Positions 8,356-17,134 of a DNA stretch of 32,272 nucleotides are shown in pieces (position 1 is the first letter of the stretch; each line of letters begins with the position of its first letter). The position numbers and the translations under genes were made by a program. Below the pieces are notes generated by a model. That model ran no database searches and was not told the DNA's origin. It was given only the letters and a program-made list of their open reading frames with translations. Location: the NCBI GenBank assembly GCA_964610765.1, contig CAZSWS010000027.1, positions 1 through 32,272 of the forward strand, given 5' to 3'. This stretch comes from CAZSWS01 sp964610765. Its GTDB lineage: Bacteria > Bacteroidota > Bacteroidia > Bacteroidales > Tannerellaceae.

Positions 8356-10836
8356 ATGGCAAAGAAAAAGAAAAAAACTAAAACGAATAAAGAACCGGGT
8401 ATTGTGAAGCGTTTTCTGGCGAATGAAAGCACACATTTCATCACCGGACTAATCATTTCAATATTAACTGTATATATTGCGATAGCTATGTGCTCTTTCT
8501 TTTTTACAGGAGCAGCTGATCAAAGTCGCATAGAGAATATTCCCTTAAAAGAACTTTCGTCCGTCAAGTATTCTATCCAAAACTGGGCAGGCGTTCGAGG
8601 TGCATACATAGCTGAAATACTCATCAATCAGTGGTTTGGCATTTCTTCTTTTATCCTGCTCTTTATATCCGGGTGCATCGGGCTAAAGTTGATGAAATTC
8701 ATCAAAGGAAAGATTCTAAAAAAATGCATCTTAGCCTTAGCCTTTTTGATTTGGGGATCTGTTTTCTTCGCCTTCTTTTTCGTAAAAGGCTATGAAGACA
8801 GCTTCTTTTACTTGGGTGGAAACCACGGGTTTATACTGTCTGAATTCTTTATGAATAATATCGGCATTCCCGGAACTGTATTGCTCCTGCTCGGAGTGTT
8901 CATCATTATCATGGTCTTTGCCAATAAGAAGACTATCCCATTTCTGCAAAAGATATCCTTCTTCAACCGCAGAAAGTCTGACGGGGAGGAGTACGAGGAA
9001 GAGGAGGAAGAAATTGAGGAAACAATCGTTGACCCAATCATTGAGGAGATAGAAGAAGAACCACAGGAAAAGAAGAAGAAAGAAAAAAGAGGTTTTTTCA
9101 GAAAAAGAAAAAAAGAAAAAGTCTTTGAGGAAGAAGAACTCGAGGAAGAAACGGACGAAGCAACTCCTGAAACAGAGGAAGAGTTTGTAGTGACAGTAGC
9201 ACAAGAGGAAGAAATGTTTGAGGAGAAAAAGACCGTAAAGGAAAGCGAGAAAGAAAAAGCATCCAACGACCCCTCTTTCACGGTAGATATAGCAAAAGGA
9301 GACACCCTGCCTTACGATCTTTCTTCGTTGGGCCAATACGACCCCAGGTTGGATTTATCAAGATATATTTTCCCCTCTATTGACTTATTGAAAAAATACG
9401 ACTTCTCTAGTCATCAGGTTGATATGGGCGAACAATCTGCGAATCAAAAGCGTATCAAACAAACGCTGGAAAACTTCGGGATTGGCATTTCTTCTATTAA
9501 AGCCACGGTGGGTCCTACCATTACATTATATGAAGTCATTCCGGATGCGGGTGTGCGTATCTCTAAAATACGAAACTTGGAAGATGATATTGCCTTGAGT
9601 CTATCCGCTCTGGGAATACGTATCATTGCTCCAATGCCCGGAAAGGGAACCATTGGCATTGAAGTTCCCAACAAGGAACCTCAAATAGTTTCTATGCAAT
9701 CGGTTATAGCTTCGAAGAAATTCATCGAATGCAAATACGATTTGCCAGTTGCATTGGGTAAAACAATTACGAATGAAATATTTATGTTTGACCTCTGCAA
9801 AATGCCCCACTTGCTGGTGGCAGGTGCAACAGGACAAGGTAAATCAGTCGGATTGAATGCAATCATTGCTTCTTTACTCTATAAAAAGCATCCGGCTGAA
9901 CTGAAATTCGTACTGATTGACCCCAAGATGGTTGAGTTCAGCATATACTCAAGCATTGAGCGACATTACTTGGCCAAACTGCCGGACGAAGACAGACCAA
10001 TCGTTACGGACTTCACCAAAGTGATTCAAGTGCTCAATTCTCTCTGCAAAGAGATGGACGACAGATACGACTTGCTGATGAAGGCACAAACCAGAAACAT
10101 CAAAGAATACAATACAAAGTTCATCAATAGGAATTTAAACCCTGAAAAAGGACATCGATACATGCCTTATATTGTGGTGATTATTGATGAATTTGGAGAT
10201 TTAATTATGACAGCGGGCAAAGAAATTGAACTTCCCATAGCCCGTATTGCTCAAAAGGCTCGTGCCGTAGGAATGCACATGGTGATTGCTACACAACGTC
10301 CTTCGACCAACATCATTACAGGAACCATCAAAGCGAACTTCCCGGCACGTGTTGCCTTCCGTGTATCGTCGATGATAGACTCACGTACTATATTAGATTC
10401 GCCCGGCGCAAATCAACTGATAGGGCGAGGCGATTTATTATTCTCTCAAGGAAATGATATGACCCGCGTACAATGTGCCTTTGTAGACACCCCCGAGGTG
10501 GATAGAATATGCTCATTCATCGGAGACCAAGTAGGCTTCTCGACTGCCTTTTTACTTCCTGAATATACGGCTGAAAACGAAAATATACCCGGTGCTGTTG
10601 ATTTGTCTGACAGAGATGTTCTCTTTGATGATGCTGCTCGCCTTATCGTTATACAACAACAGGGTTCAACATCGCTGATACAACGTAAATTCGCCATTGG
10701 ATATAACCGTGCCGGTCGATTGATGGATCAACTGGAAGCTGCCGGAATCGTAGGACCTTATGAAGGCAGCAAAGCAAGACAAGTGATGATTCAGGATGAA
10801 TATAGCTTGGAACAGTTATTAAACTCATTACGATAA
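8356..10836 (+). CDS. ftsK: DNA translocase FtsK/SpoIIIE
   Basis: An 826-residue membrane-anchored motor that pumps chromosome termini through the division septum. The N-terminus has four membrane segments (about 28-52, 92-115, 120-142 and 160-190). A highly charged Glu/Lys linker follows (about 205-310). The RecA-like motor has Walker A GATGQGKS (490-497) and Walker B IVVIIDEF (606-613, Asp611-Glu612). A C-terminal winged-helix gamma domain (about 755-826) begins near DVLFDDAARLIV. Length is normal for Bacteroidetes. The LolA-like gene starts 3 nt after the stop, so they are cotranscribed. The linker's repetitive GAA/GAG/AAA codons produce long spurious open frames on the other strand. Confidence 0.97.
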   Translation: MAKKKKKTKTNKEPGIVKRFLANESTHFITGLIISILTVYIAIAMCSFFFTGAADQSRIENIPLKELSSVKYSIQNWAGVRGAYIAEILINQWFGISSFILLFISGCIGLKLMKFIKGKILKKCILALAFLIWGSVFFAFFFVKGYEDSFFYLGGNHGFILSEFFMNNIGIPGTVLLLLGVFIIIMVFANKKTIPFLQKISFFNRRKSDGEEYEEEEEEIEETIVDPIIEEIEEEPQEKKKKEKRGFFRKRKKEKVFEEEELEEETDEATPETEEEFVVTVAQEEEMFEEKKTVKESEKEKASNDPSFTVDIAKGDTLPYDLSSLGQYDPRLDLSRYIFPSIDLLKKYDFSSHQVDMGEQSANQKRIKQTLENFGIGISSIKATVGPTITLYEVIPDAGVRISKIRNLEDDIALSLSALGIRIIAPMPGKGTIGIEVPNKEPQIVSMQSVIASKKFIECKYDLPVALGKTITNEIFMFDLCKMPHLLVAGATGQGKSVGLNAIIASLLYKKHPAELKFVLIDPKMVEFSIYSSIERHYLAKLPDEDRPIVTDFTKVIQVLNSLCKEMDDRYDLLMKAQTRNIKEYNTKFINRNLNPEKGHRYMPYIVVIIDEFGDLIMTAGKEIELPIARIAQKARAVGMHMVIATQRPSTNIITGTIKANFPARVAFRVSSMIDSRTILDSPGANQLIGRGDLLFSQGNDMTRVQCAFVDTPEVDRICSFIGDQVGFSTAFLLPEYTAENENIPGAVDLSDRDVLFDDAARLIVIQQQGSTSLIQRKFAIGYNRAGRLMDQLEAAGIVGPYEGSKARQVMIQDEYSLEQLLNSLR

Positions 10837-10839
10837 ACT

Positions 10840-11475
10840 ATGAAACAAATTCTGTATATATTTCTATGTTTTATGCTTCCGGCTACGGTCTTTTCACAAA
10901 AAGCTGATGACATACTAAACAAATCAATAGCAGCTTATGAAAATACAAAAGGAATGCGTGTATCTTTCCATCTACAATCTCAGTCAGAAAAGCTGCAGGT
11001 ATCAGAAGACATGGAAGGAACTATTGAAATGATTGGGGAAAAGTTTGTCCTCAAAACTTCCAATATAAACATCTGGTTCGATGGAAAAAATCTATGGACC
11101 TATTCATCAGACATAGATGAAGTGAACATATCTGAACCTACCGGTGAGGAGCTTCGAGAGATTAATCCCATCTTGCTTTTAACCACTTATCAAAAAGACT
11201 TCAAGGCTTCTTTGAAGGGAGAAAACGCCTCTGCAGGCGGTAAGTCGAACTATAACATTGAACTTACACCTAAAAGTAAAAAGGATATTAATAAGGTTGA
11301 GCTGCACATTGAAAAGCAAACATACCTCCCTTCGTATATAGCTATTTCGTTCAAAAACGAGCTTCAAATGAAGATACAAATCAATCGAATGGAGACAGGT
11401 GTAAACTATTCGAGTGATTATTTTGTTTTTAAGAAAAGCGACTTTCCCAATGTGGAAATTATAGATTTAAGATAA
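10840..11475 (+). CDS. LolA-like outer-membrane lipoprotein carrier
   Basis: A 211-residue periplasmic protein with a cleavable signal (MKQILYIFLCFMLPATVFS, then QKADD). The body shows the LolA/LolB-type half-barrel pattern: an N-terminal 'ILNKSIAAYENTKGMRVSF' helix and strand, then 'GTIEMIGEKFVLKTSNINIWFDGKNLW' and repeated beta-strands. LolA ferries lipoproteins from the inner to the outer membrane. It lies immediately downstream of ftsK and 6 nt upstream of trxB, an operon of three envelope/housekeeping genes. Whether it is the main LolA or a paralogue cannot be decided here. Confidence 0.8.
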   Translation: MKQILYIFLCFMLPATVFSQKADDILNKSIAAYENTKGMRVSFHLQSQSEKLQVSEDMEGTIEMIGEKFVLKTSNINIWFDGKNLWTYSSDIDEVNISEPTGEELREINPILLLTTYQKDFKASLKGENASAGGKSNYNIELTPKSKKDINKVELHIEKQTYLPSYIAISFKNELQMKIQINRMETGVNYSSDYFVFKKSDFPNVEIIDLR

Positions 11476-11481
11476 AGAAAA

Positions 11482-12441
11482 ATGACAATGAGTGAAGTAA
11501 AAAACGAAAAAACCCGGTGTTTAATCGTCGGTTCAGGTCCTGCTGGATATACAGCAGCTATATATGCTGCCAGAGCTAATTTATCGCCCGTGCTTTATAC
11601 AGGTCTTGTTACCGGTGGTCAGTTAACAACAACAACTGAAATAGAGAACTTCCCCGGCTTTCCGGAAGGTATAACCGGTGGTGAATTGATGAATTCCATG
11701 AAGAAACAAGCCAGCCGCTTAGGTGCAGACATCCGCAGTGGAATAGCAACAGCCATTGACTTATCATCCAGACCCTACAAAGTAACATTTGACGAAAGTA
11801 CTGTGATAGAAACCGAAGTGCTTATTATTGCAACCGGAGCTACGGCTAAATACTTAGGCTTGGCGGATGAAGACAAATATGCCGGCATGGGCGTTTCTGC
11901 TTGTGCTACTTGCGATGGATTCTTTTACAGAAACAAGGCAGTAGCCGTAGTAGGTGGTGGTGACACTGCTTGTGAAGAAGCTCTTTACCTTTCTGCATTG
12001 GCAGAAAAAGTATACATCATTGTACGCAAAGACTATCTACGTGCTTCAAAAGCCATGCAAGATCGTGTATTCAAAACCAAAAATATTGAAATACTGTTTG
12101 AGCACAATACCATAGGTCTTTTTGGAGAGAATGGCGTTGAAGGTGCTCACCTCGTTAAAAGAAAAGGTGAATCGGATGAAGAAAAAGTAGATATTGCTAT
12201 CGATGGTTTCTTCTTGGCTATCGGTCATACGCCGAATTCAAACCTGGTGAAAGAGTGGATTGAAACGGATGAAATAGGCTACATACAAACCATTGACGGT
12301 ACTCCTAAAACAAAAATACCGGGTGTATTCGCAGCCGGTGACGTAGCAGACCCAAACTATCGTCAGGCTATCACAGCTGCCGGATCAGGCTGTAAAGCTG
12401 CGATGGAAGCAGAACGTTATCTATCAGAAAACGGTCTGTAA
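11482..12441 (+). CDS. trxB: Thioredoxin reductase
   Basis: A 319-residue cytoplasmic flavoenzyme that reduces thioredoxin with NADPH. The FAD motif GSGPAGYTAAIYAA lies near residues 17-30, the redox-active CATC is Cys141/Cys144, the NADPH-binding VVGGGDTACEEA is near 155, and the C-terminal FAD motif is GVFAAGDVAD. Length matches the family. A second ATG at 11488 (MSEV) could also be the start. It is the last gene of the ftsK-LolA-trxB run and is followed by a strong hairpin. Confidence 0.97.
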   Translation: MTMSEVKNEKTRCLIVGSGPAGYTAAIYAARANLSPVLYTGLVTGGQLTTTTEIENFPGFPEGITGGELMNSMKKQASRLGADIRSGIATAIDLSSRPYKVTFDESTVIETEVLIIATGATAKYLGLADEDKYAGMGVSACATCDGFFYRNKAVAVVGGGDTACEEALYLSALAEKVYIIVRKDYLRASKAMQDRVFKTKNIEILFEHNTIGLFGENGVEGAHLVKRKGESDEEKVDIAIDGFFLAIGHTPNSNLVKEWIETDEIGYIQTIDGTPKTKIPGVFAAGDVADPNYRQAITAAGSGCKAAMEAERYLSENGL

Positions 12442-12464
12442 TAATCCAATATACCGAATAAATC

Positions 12465-12496
12465 AGAAGGTGAAAGGCGCAAGTCTTTCACCTTCT
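12465..12496. terminator. Bidirectional terminator between trxB and the CPBP protease
   Basis: AGAAGGTGAAAG (12465-12476) pairs perfectly over 12 bp with CTTTCACCTTCT (12485-12496), loop 8 nt. It sits between convergent genes; the minus-strand gene ends at 12498, so the stem directly follows that stop. No long T-run flanks it on either side. Confidence 0.75.
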
Positions 12497-12497
12497 T

Positions 12498-13430
12498 TCA
12501 TTCTACAGAATTTACTGATTCATCAACAGAACTCACCCTGGGCAGCTTTTGACGCAAAAGATAGAATAGTGGAACAACTAGTGCCAGCATAATCAGCACA
12601 ACCCAGGTCGGCAATTTAAAATCATCTTCTACCATGAGTCCTCCCAACATAGGTACTGCATTATTCAACATATGCACAATGACACACAGCCAATAGCTTC
12701 GTGTGCGAATATATATCCAGCCTAATAAATAACCCAAAAGCATTGCGGTAACGAACTGCCAAGGGTTTAAATGAACAAAAGCGAATATGAAAGTAGATAT
12801 GAAAAGTGCTTTTGCCGGAGAGTAACTCTTCATCAATCCATTCAGCATCAATTCCCGATACATATATTCCTCTAGGATTGGAGCTAGAATTATGGCAGAC
12901 AAAGTATATCCTATCAGTTCATTTTCAATGTTCTTCAGCAACTCTTCAAACATATCTTTAAATAGCGGAATCTCATCAAAGTCTGGCATCATAGCATGAA
13001 TGGGGTCTATGACTCCATATTGCAAAGTCACAATGAACAGGATTAGTAGCACAAAGGCAGTTATACTGATCTTTGTAAATACAGGAGGTTTATACAACGA
13101 AAGCTCCCTACGCTTCTTCATCCTAACCAGCACATAAATAGTGAAAACTGCCGTAAGAAAGTCTGATGTAAGGATAGAAGTTGAATAGGGTTTTAAGAAA
13201 GGAATAAGACCTATGATTTCAAGAAAAATTACAACTATAACCAGCACCAATATATACACCCCTTCAATACCTATACATTGAAGGATGTTTCTAGGAAAAG
13301 GTTTTCCCGGAATAGGTTGTTCTACCGGCTGTCCACCACCGGCTACATCATTGTTGGAGATATCTGCTGGTGGGGGTCCACTAGCAGAAGTTTCGCTAAC
13401 AGGAAGATGATTTAGTTGCTGTTCGTCCAT
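12498..13430 (-). CDS. CPBP-family intramembrane metalloprotease
   Basis: A 310-residue polytopic membrane protein of the CPBP (CAAX protease/Abi) family. The three family motifs are present: EEYMYRE (Glu187-Glu188, Arg192), FAFVH (His220) and HMLNN (His253, Asn257), expected to bind the metal and hydrolyse peptides within the membrane. About seven hydrophobic segments follow a Pro/Gly-rich cytoplasmic N-terminus of about 45 residues. The substrate is unknown; bacterial members have been linked to peptide maturation or bacteriocin immunity. It is convergent with trxB. A near-match -7 box (TACTTTTA, 13447-13440) lies just upstream. Confidence 0.9.
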   Translation of the reverse strand: MDEQQLNHLPVSETSASGPPPADISNNDVAGGGQPVEQPIPGKPFPRNILQCIGIEGVYILVLVIVVIFLEIIGLIPFLKPYSTSILTSDFLTAVFTIYVLVRMKKRRELSLYKPPVFTKISITAFVLLILFIVTLQYGVIDPIHAMMPDFDEIPLFKDMFEELLKNIENELIGYTLSAIILAPILEEYMYRELMLNGLMKSYSPAKALFISTFIFAFVHLNPWQFVTAMLLGYLLGWIYIRTRSYWLCVIVHMLNNAVPMLGGLMVEDDFKLPTWVVLIMLALVVPLFYLLRQKLPRVSSVDESVNSVE

Positions 13431-13483
13431 TTAGCAGATAAAAGTAATAAGTATTGTTTAAATAAAAGGAACGACCAGTCCTG

Positions 13484-14269
13484 TTATTTCCGTGATGGAA
13501 GTTGTAAGAAATGAGCCAGTTTCCTTTTTTCATTCAAGGAGTACAAACGGATTAAAAAAGGAAAAGCCCGCATAATAGGATAAGACATGCGGAATAATAA
13601 GGAAGGATAGACTCGTCTTTTATTCTTTTTCATGCCACGTACAATTCGCGAAGCAACTGTTTTCGCTTCCTGCCGCAAGAACGGCAGAGGTGTAGTATCT
13701 GTTCCGGATGCATTTTCAAAAAAGGAAGTTTTGGTTGCTACCGGATAAACCGTTAGCAAATGAACGCTTTGAGGCTTCTCATATCGATATGTTTCGGCAA
13801 ACTGATGTAGTGCTGCCTTTGTCGAACAATATAGAGCATATCCGGGGAGAGGGAAAAAAGCGACGGCAGAAGAAACAAACACAATCATCGTTTGGGTCGA
13901 TGGATAAGCCTGATGAAGCTTTTCTAAGGTGTAAATGGGTGAAAATACATTCAATTGAAATATGCGCTCGGTATGTTTCCAGTCTGCTTCAATCAAGCGT
14001 TCGGTATAGGCAAATCCGGCATTCGCTACAAAGATATCTATTCCTCCCATTACCTCTTTTGCGTAGGCAAATACAGCATCCACACCTTCGGCTTGACTTA
14101 CATCGGCAGCAAAAGGGAAGACAACTTGCTCTGACTGAAGGATTGGCTCTATGTTGCGAGCAACGGCTACAACTTGTACTCCCGTATAGGTCACTAAAAG
14201 TTGCAGTAATTCCTTTCCTATACCGGAAGAGGCACCGGTCAATACGATGCGTTTATTCCTTAAATCCAT
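13484..14269 (-). CDS. Short-chain dehydrogenase/reductase
   Basis: A 261-residue classical SDR. The nucleotide-binding TGASSGIG is at 11-18, NAG at 83-85, the catalytic Ser at about 133, and the active-site Tyr147-x3-Lys151 in YALYCSTK. The basic C-terminus with a hydrophobic stretch (PIMRAFPFLIRLYSL) resembles SDRs acting on lipid or steroid-like substrates, but the substrate is not known. It lies 53 nt upstream of the CPBP protease gene on the same strand, possibly cotranscribed. Confidence 0.9.
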   Translation of the reverse strand: MDLRNKRIVLTGASSGIGKELLQLLVTYTGVQVVAVARNIEPILQSEQVVFPFAADVSQAEGVDAVFAYAKEVMGGIDIFVANAGFAYTERLIEADWKHTERIFQLNVFSPIYTLEKLHQAYPSTQTMIVFVSSAVAFFPLPGYALYCSTKAALHQFAETYRYEKPQSVHLLTVYPVATKTSFFENASGTDTTPLPFLRQEAKTVASRIVRGMKKNKRRVYPSLLFRMSYPIMRAFPFLIRLYSLNEKRKLAHFLQLPSRK

Positions 14270-14336
14270 AATAAATCACCTATAAATTGCGGTAAAGGAA
14301 CATCCTTTTACAGCTCTAAACGAGCAGATTATTCAT

Positions 14337-14711
14337 TCAACTGACTCGCAAGGCTAATTTAGGCATCTTTTTCTTAAGCGAGCAATATCTTTCGCATTGT
14401 TTGCATAAATCATAGCCTAAAAGTGCTCCCAACATAAAATCTTCTTCGGGCGACAACGTGTTTAGTGGTCGATTAGCAATGAAACGAATTAAGTCTAAGC
14501 ATTCCGGTTTTCCAAAGAATAAATTAATCGTCCGGCTATTTACATCTTGGCGTATATAAGCAATCTGCTGATTTTCTAATTTCTTAATGATGTCTTTTTC
14601 ATACTTTTTAGAAAAAGTATACAATACTAAGTTTCGTACACCTTTCTTGTATTCATAAATATGATTGGATAACACTCTCAACTCACCGGGCACTTTTTGT
14701 ATCATTTCCAT
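14337..14711 (-). CDS. DUF2023-like small protein
   Basis: A 124-residue soluble protein that resembles the DUF2023 family (about 120 residues, alpha/beta, unknown function). Features are the N-terminal HIYEYKKGVRNLVLYT segment and a C-terminal 'LSPEEDFMLGALLGYDLCKQCERYC'-type end, in which Cys103, Cys106 and Cys110 form a CxxCxxxC cluster that could bind metal. A second start two codons downstream is possible. It is the first gene of the minus-strand run with the SDR (67-nt gap). No function is claimed. Confidence 0.75.
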   Translation of the reverse strand: MEMIQKVPGELRVLSNHIYEYKKGVRNLVLYTFSKKYEKDIIKKLENQQIAYIRQDVNSRTINLFFGKPECLDLIRFIANRPLNTLSPEEDFMLGALLGYDLCKQCERYCSLKKKMPKLALRVS

Positions 14712-14900
14712 ATTGCATTCTGTTCATGACAAATGTCCTTCAAATATCGTTGACAATCAATACCCTATTTTATGTATTATTCAACCAGCTACACCATTAA
14801 GTAGGTATAGCCAAACAAGCTTCCACACGCAGTTTCTCGGATTGTTTTGAATTGAACAACTAAGAATTTGAAAGATATTGATTGTAAAATGGAGGGATAA

Positions 14901-14924
14901 GCATAAATAAGCTTATTTTTATGC
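14901..14924. repeat. AT-rich palindromic hairpin upstream of the plug-like gene
   Basis: GCATAAATAAGC pairs with GCTTATTTTTATGC around the central AAGCTT. It lies 26 nt before ATG 14950, and the TATTTTTA inside it (14914-14921) is one base off a -7 box. It may be an operator or promoter part; the role is unproven. Confidence 0.35.
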
Positions 14925-14949
14925 GCAACAATCTCATCAGACAACACAG

Positions 14950-16224
14950 ATGAACTACATAAAGATTTTATTCATAGTAAGTATAAGCTGTTTCATTAAT
15001 CACTATATGAATGCAGAAACCCACTACCAAACGAAGGTTTCTCATAGTGATATTCATTCGTTACAGGTTAAAGTGCTGGGAGAAATAATCTCTGAACCTT
15101 ATATCGAATTGAATAATGAGAAACAAATCGAAATAAGCTTTGATGATTTAGGTGATGGATATACAGGTTATAGCTACTCAATCATACACTGTGATGCTGA
15201 TTGGAAAAAGTCGCAACTCATGGTTTCTGAATACATGACCGGGTTTCAAGAGGTGCTGATAGAAGATTATGCCAGTTCAATAGCAACAACTACTCCCTAT
15301 ATAAACTACCGAATCACATTACCCAATGATGAGGTACAGCTAACAAAATCAGGCAACTATGCGGTTCTGGTGCATAAACAAGGTGAACATACTGAGCCTG
15401 TTTTAACTGCTTGCTTTTCGATTGTTGAACCACTGATTGACATTTCTGCAAGCATAAGCAGCAATACGGATATTGACACAAATAACGAACATCAGCAACT
15501 GAGCTTCACGCTACATACAGAGCAGTTTCCCATAGCATTTCCACAGAATGATTTAAAGATTAGCATCAAACAAAATAGCCGAACTGACAACGAAATAGAC
15601 AACGTACAACCCATGAATGTGCAGGCAAATAAAATAGTCTATTCGCATAAGAAAGAATTGATATTTAAAGCCGGTAATGAATTTCGACGTATGGAGTTTT
15701 TATCTCATAGATATAAAGGACTAGGCATTGAAGAAATTCACTTTGTCAACCCATACTATCATGTATCTGTAGAACAAGATGCCAGCAAGAAAGGCAAAGG
15801 CTATAAGTATGACCAAGACCAAAACGGTCGTTTCTTTATCCAATGTAGTGGATGCAACAACCCCAATATTGAAGCCGACTACCACATGGTTCACTTCAGC
15901 TTACATATAAACCAGCCACTTGCCGGAGAGGTATATATATCCGGAGAACTGTTTCAAAACAGGTTGAGCAGCCTGAACAAAATGGTCTATAATAACGAAA
16001 CAAAGTGTTATGAAAAATCCGTCTTACTTAAACAAGGCAACTACAATTATCAATACTTGCATTGCCCACCCGGAAGCACCCGGGGAGAGACCATTTCTAT
16101 TGAGGGGGACTATTTCCAAGCAGAAAACGAATATACTATTTTAACATTCTATCGACCTGCCGGTGCACGTTACGACCGTCTAATTGGCAAAAAGAGCTTA
16201 GCAAATCATCAACTTACATTTTAA
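14950..16224 (+). CDS. T9SS plug-like protein (DUF5103)
   Basis: A 424-residue exported protein with signal MNYIKILFIVSISCFINHYMNA. It matches the DUF5103 family, whose Flavobacterium member is the periplasmic plug seen closing the SprA translocon of the type IX secretion system. Landmarks are the N-terminal 'H.DI.SLQVKVLGE..SEPYIELN..KQIEISFDDL', 'YSYSIIHCDADWKKS', 'EFRRMEFLS' near the middle, and the C-terminal 'VYISGELF...KCYEKSVLLKQGNYNYQY'. No other T9SS genes are in the window. Bacteroides keep DUF5103 genes although they generally lack a full T9SS, so the role here is unclear. Confidence 0.85.
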   Translation: MNYIKILFIVSISCFINHYMNAETHYQTKVSHSDIHSLQVKVLGEIISEPYIELNNEKQIEISFDDLGDGYTGYSYSIIHCDADWKKSQLMVSEYMTGFQEVLIEDYASSIATTTPYINYRITLPNDEVQLTKSGNYAVLVHKQGEHTEPVLTACFSIVEPLIDISASISSNTDIDTNNEHQQLSFTLHTEQFPIAFPQNDLKISIKQNSRTDNEIDNVQPMNVQANKIVYSHKKELIFKAGNEFRRMEFLSHRYKGLGIEEIHFVNPYYHVSVEQDASKKGKGYKYDQDQNGRFFIQCSGCNNPNIEADYHMVHFSLHINQPLAGEVYISGELFQNRLSSLNKMVYNNETKCYEKSVLLKQGNYNYQYLHCPPGSTRGETISIEGDYFQAENEYTILTFYRPAGARYDRLIGKKSLANHQLTF

Positions 16225-16270
16225 AATCTTTAAGTTTCCTAAGAGAATTAATAACTAATCTGAAAAAACA

Positions 16271-16278
16271 TACCTTTG
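16271..16278 (+). promoter_or_regulatory. -7 box upstream of the TcdA-like gene
   Basis: TACCTTTG fits TAnnTTTG exactly. It overlaps the TTG at 16276 that would otherwise give a longer open frame, which supports ATG 16300 as the true start. No TTTG -33 box at standard spacing. Confidence 0.5.
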
Positions 16279-16299
16279 CCTCAGGTTATTAAAAAAAAC

Positions 16300-17040
16300 A
16301 TGAACTCTTCTATATTTCAACGAACAGCACTTTTAATTGGCTCCGAAGGAATGGAGCGACTGGCTAAATCCAACGTTATCCTGTTTGGAGTTGGAGGGGT
16401 AGGCAGTTGGTGTGCTGAAAGCCTGATACGCTCCGGCATCAGGCAGCTGACAATCGTTGATTTTGACAAAGTGGCTGAATCCAACATCAACCGGCAACTA
16501 ATGGCTACTACAGTAACTATCGGTGAATACAAAGTAGATATCTTAAAAAAACGGCTGCTTGAAATAAACCCTTCTGCAGAGGTGAATGCCTTAAAAGAAG
16601 TTTATGATGCGGAAACGGCAGAGAGCTTTCAGCTGGATAGCTATGATGTTATTATTGACGCGATTGATAGCATAGACAGTAAAGTTCACCTCATTCAAAC
16701 AGCTACACAAACCCAAGCGGCTTTTTTCTCAAGCATGGGCGCAGCTCTCAAAATGGACAGCCAACAAGTTAAAGTAGCTGAATTTTGGAAAGTTCATGGC
16801 TGCCCGCTAGCTGCCACATTAAGAAGAAAGCTAAGAAAAAGCATGCTTCCGGCAACAAAATTCACTTGCGTTTTCAGCCCGGAACTTCTTGAAAACAAAG
16901 AAGAAATAACCGATTCAACAACAGATATTCACCCGATTCACGCAAAGAAAAGAGTGAATGGAACGATTGCACATATTCCAGCCATCTTCGGATTGACACT
17001 AGCCGGATTGGTTGTGCAAAATATAATTGACAACAAATAA
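16300..17040 (+). CDS. tcdA: tRNA threonylcarbamoyladenosine dehydratase (ThiF/E1-like)
   Basis: A 246-residue ThiF/E1-superfamily enzyme, most like TcdA (CsdL), which cyclises the t6A37 modification of ANN-decoding tRNAs using ATP. It shows the nucleotide-binding GVGGVGSWCAESLIRSG (30-46), the metal/ATP residues in VDFDKVAESNINRQ (53-66), DAIDSIDSK in the middle and the helix VNGTIAHIPAIFGLTLAG near the end. No zinc CxxC pairs of ThiF/MoeB are visible, which favours TcdA. The start is ATG 16300; the -7 box argues against the upstream TTG. It lies 75 nt after the plug-like gene. Confidence 0.88.
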   Translation: MNSSIFQRTALLIGSEGMERLAKSNVILFGVGGVGSWCAESLIRSGIRQLTIVDFDKVAESNINRQLMATTVTIGEYKVDILKKRLLEINPSAEVNALKEVYDAETAESFQLDSYDVIIDAIDSIDSKVHLIQTATQTQAAFFSSMGAALKMDSQQVKVAEFWKVHGCPLAATLRRKLRKSMLPATKFTCVFSPELLENKEEITDSTTDIHPIHAKKRVNGTIAHIPAIFGLTLAGLVVQNIIDNK

Positions 17041-17134
17041 GGTCTGCTCCACTAAACATTTAAGCGAAAAGACCTGTTATGTAAAACAAGCATTAGTTAG
17101 AAAAGTATTTTTCTGACTGGTAAAAAGAAAGATT

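Noticed and set aside
8737..9336. Long minus-strand open frames rich in Phe/Leu or Ser
   Set aside because: They are the complement of the Glu/Lys-rich ftsK linker, a low-complexity artefact.
13708..14271. A 187-codon plus-strand open frame
   Set aside because: Lies wholly opposite the SDR gene, which has all its catalytic motifs; the plus frame has no recognisable domain.
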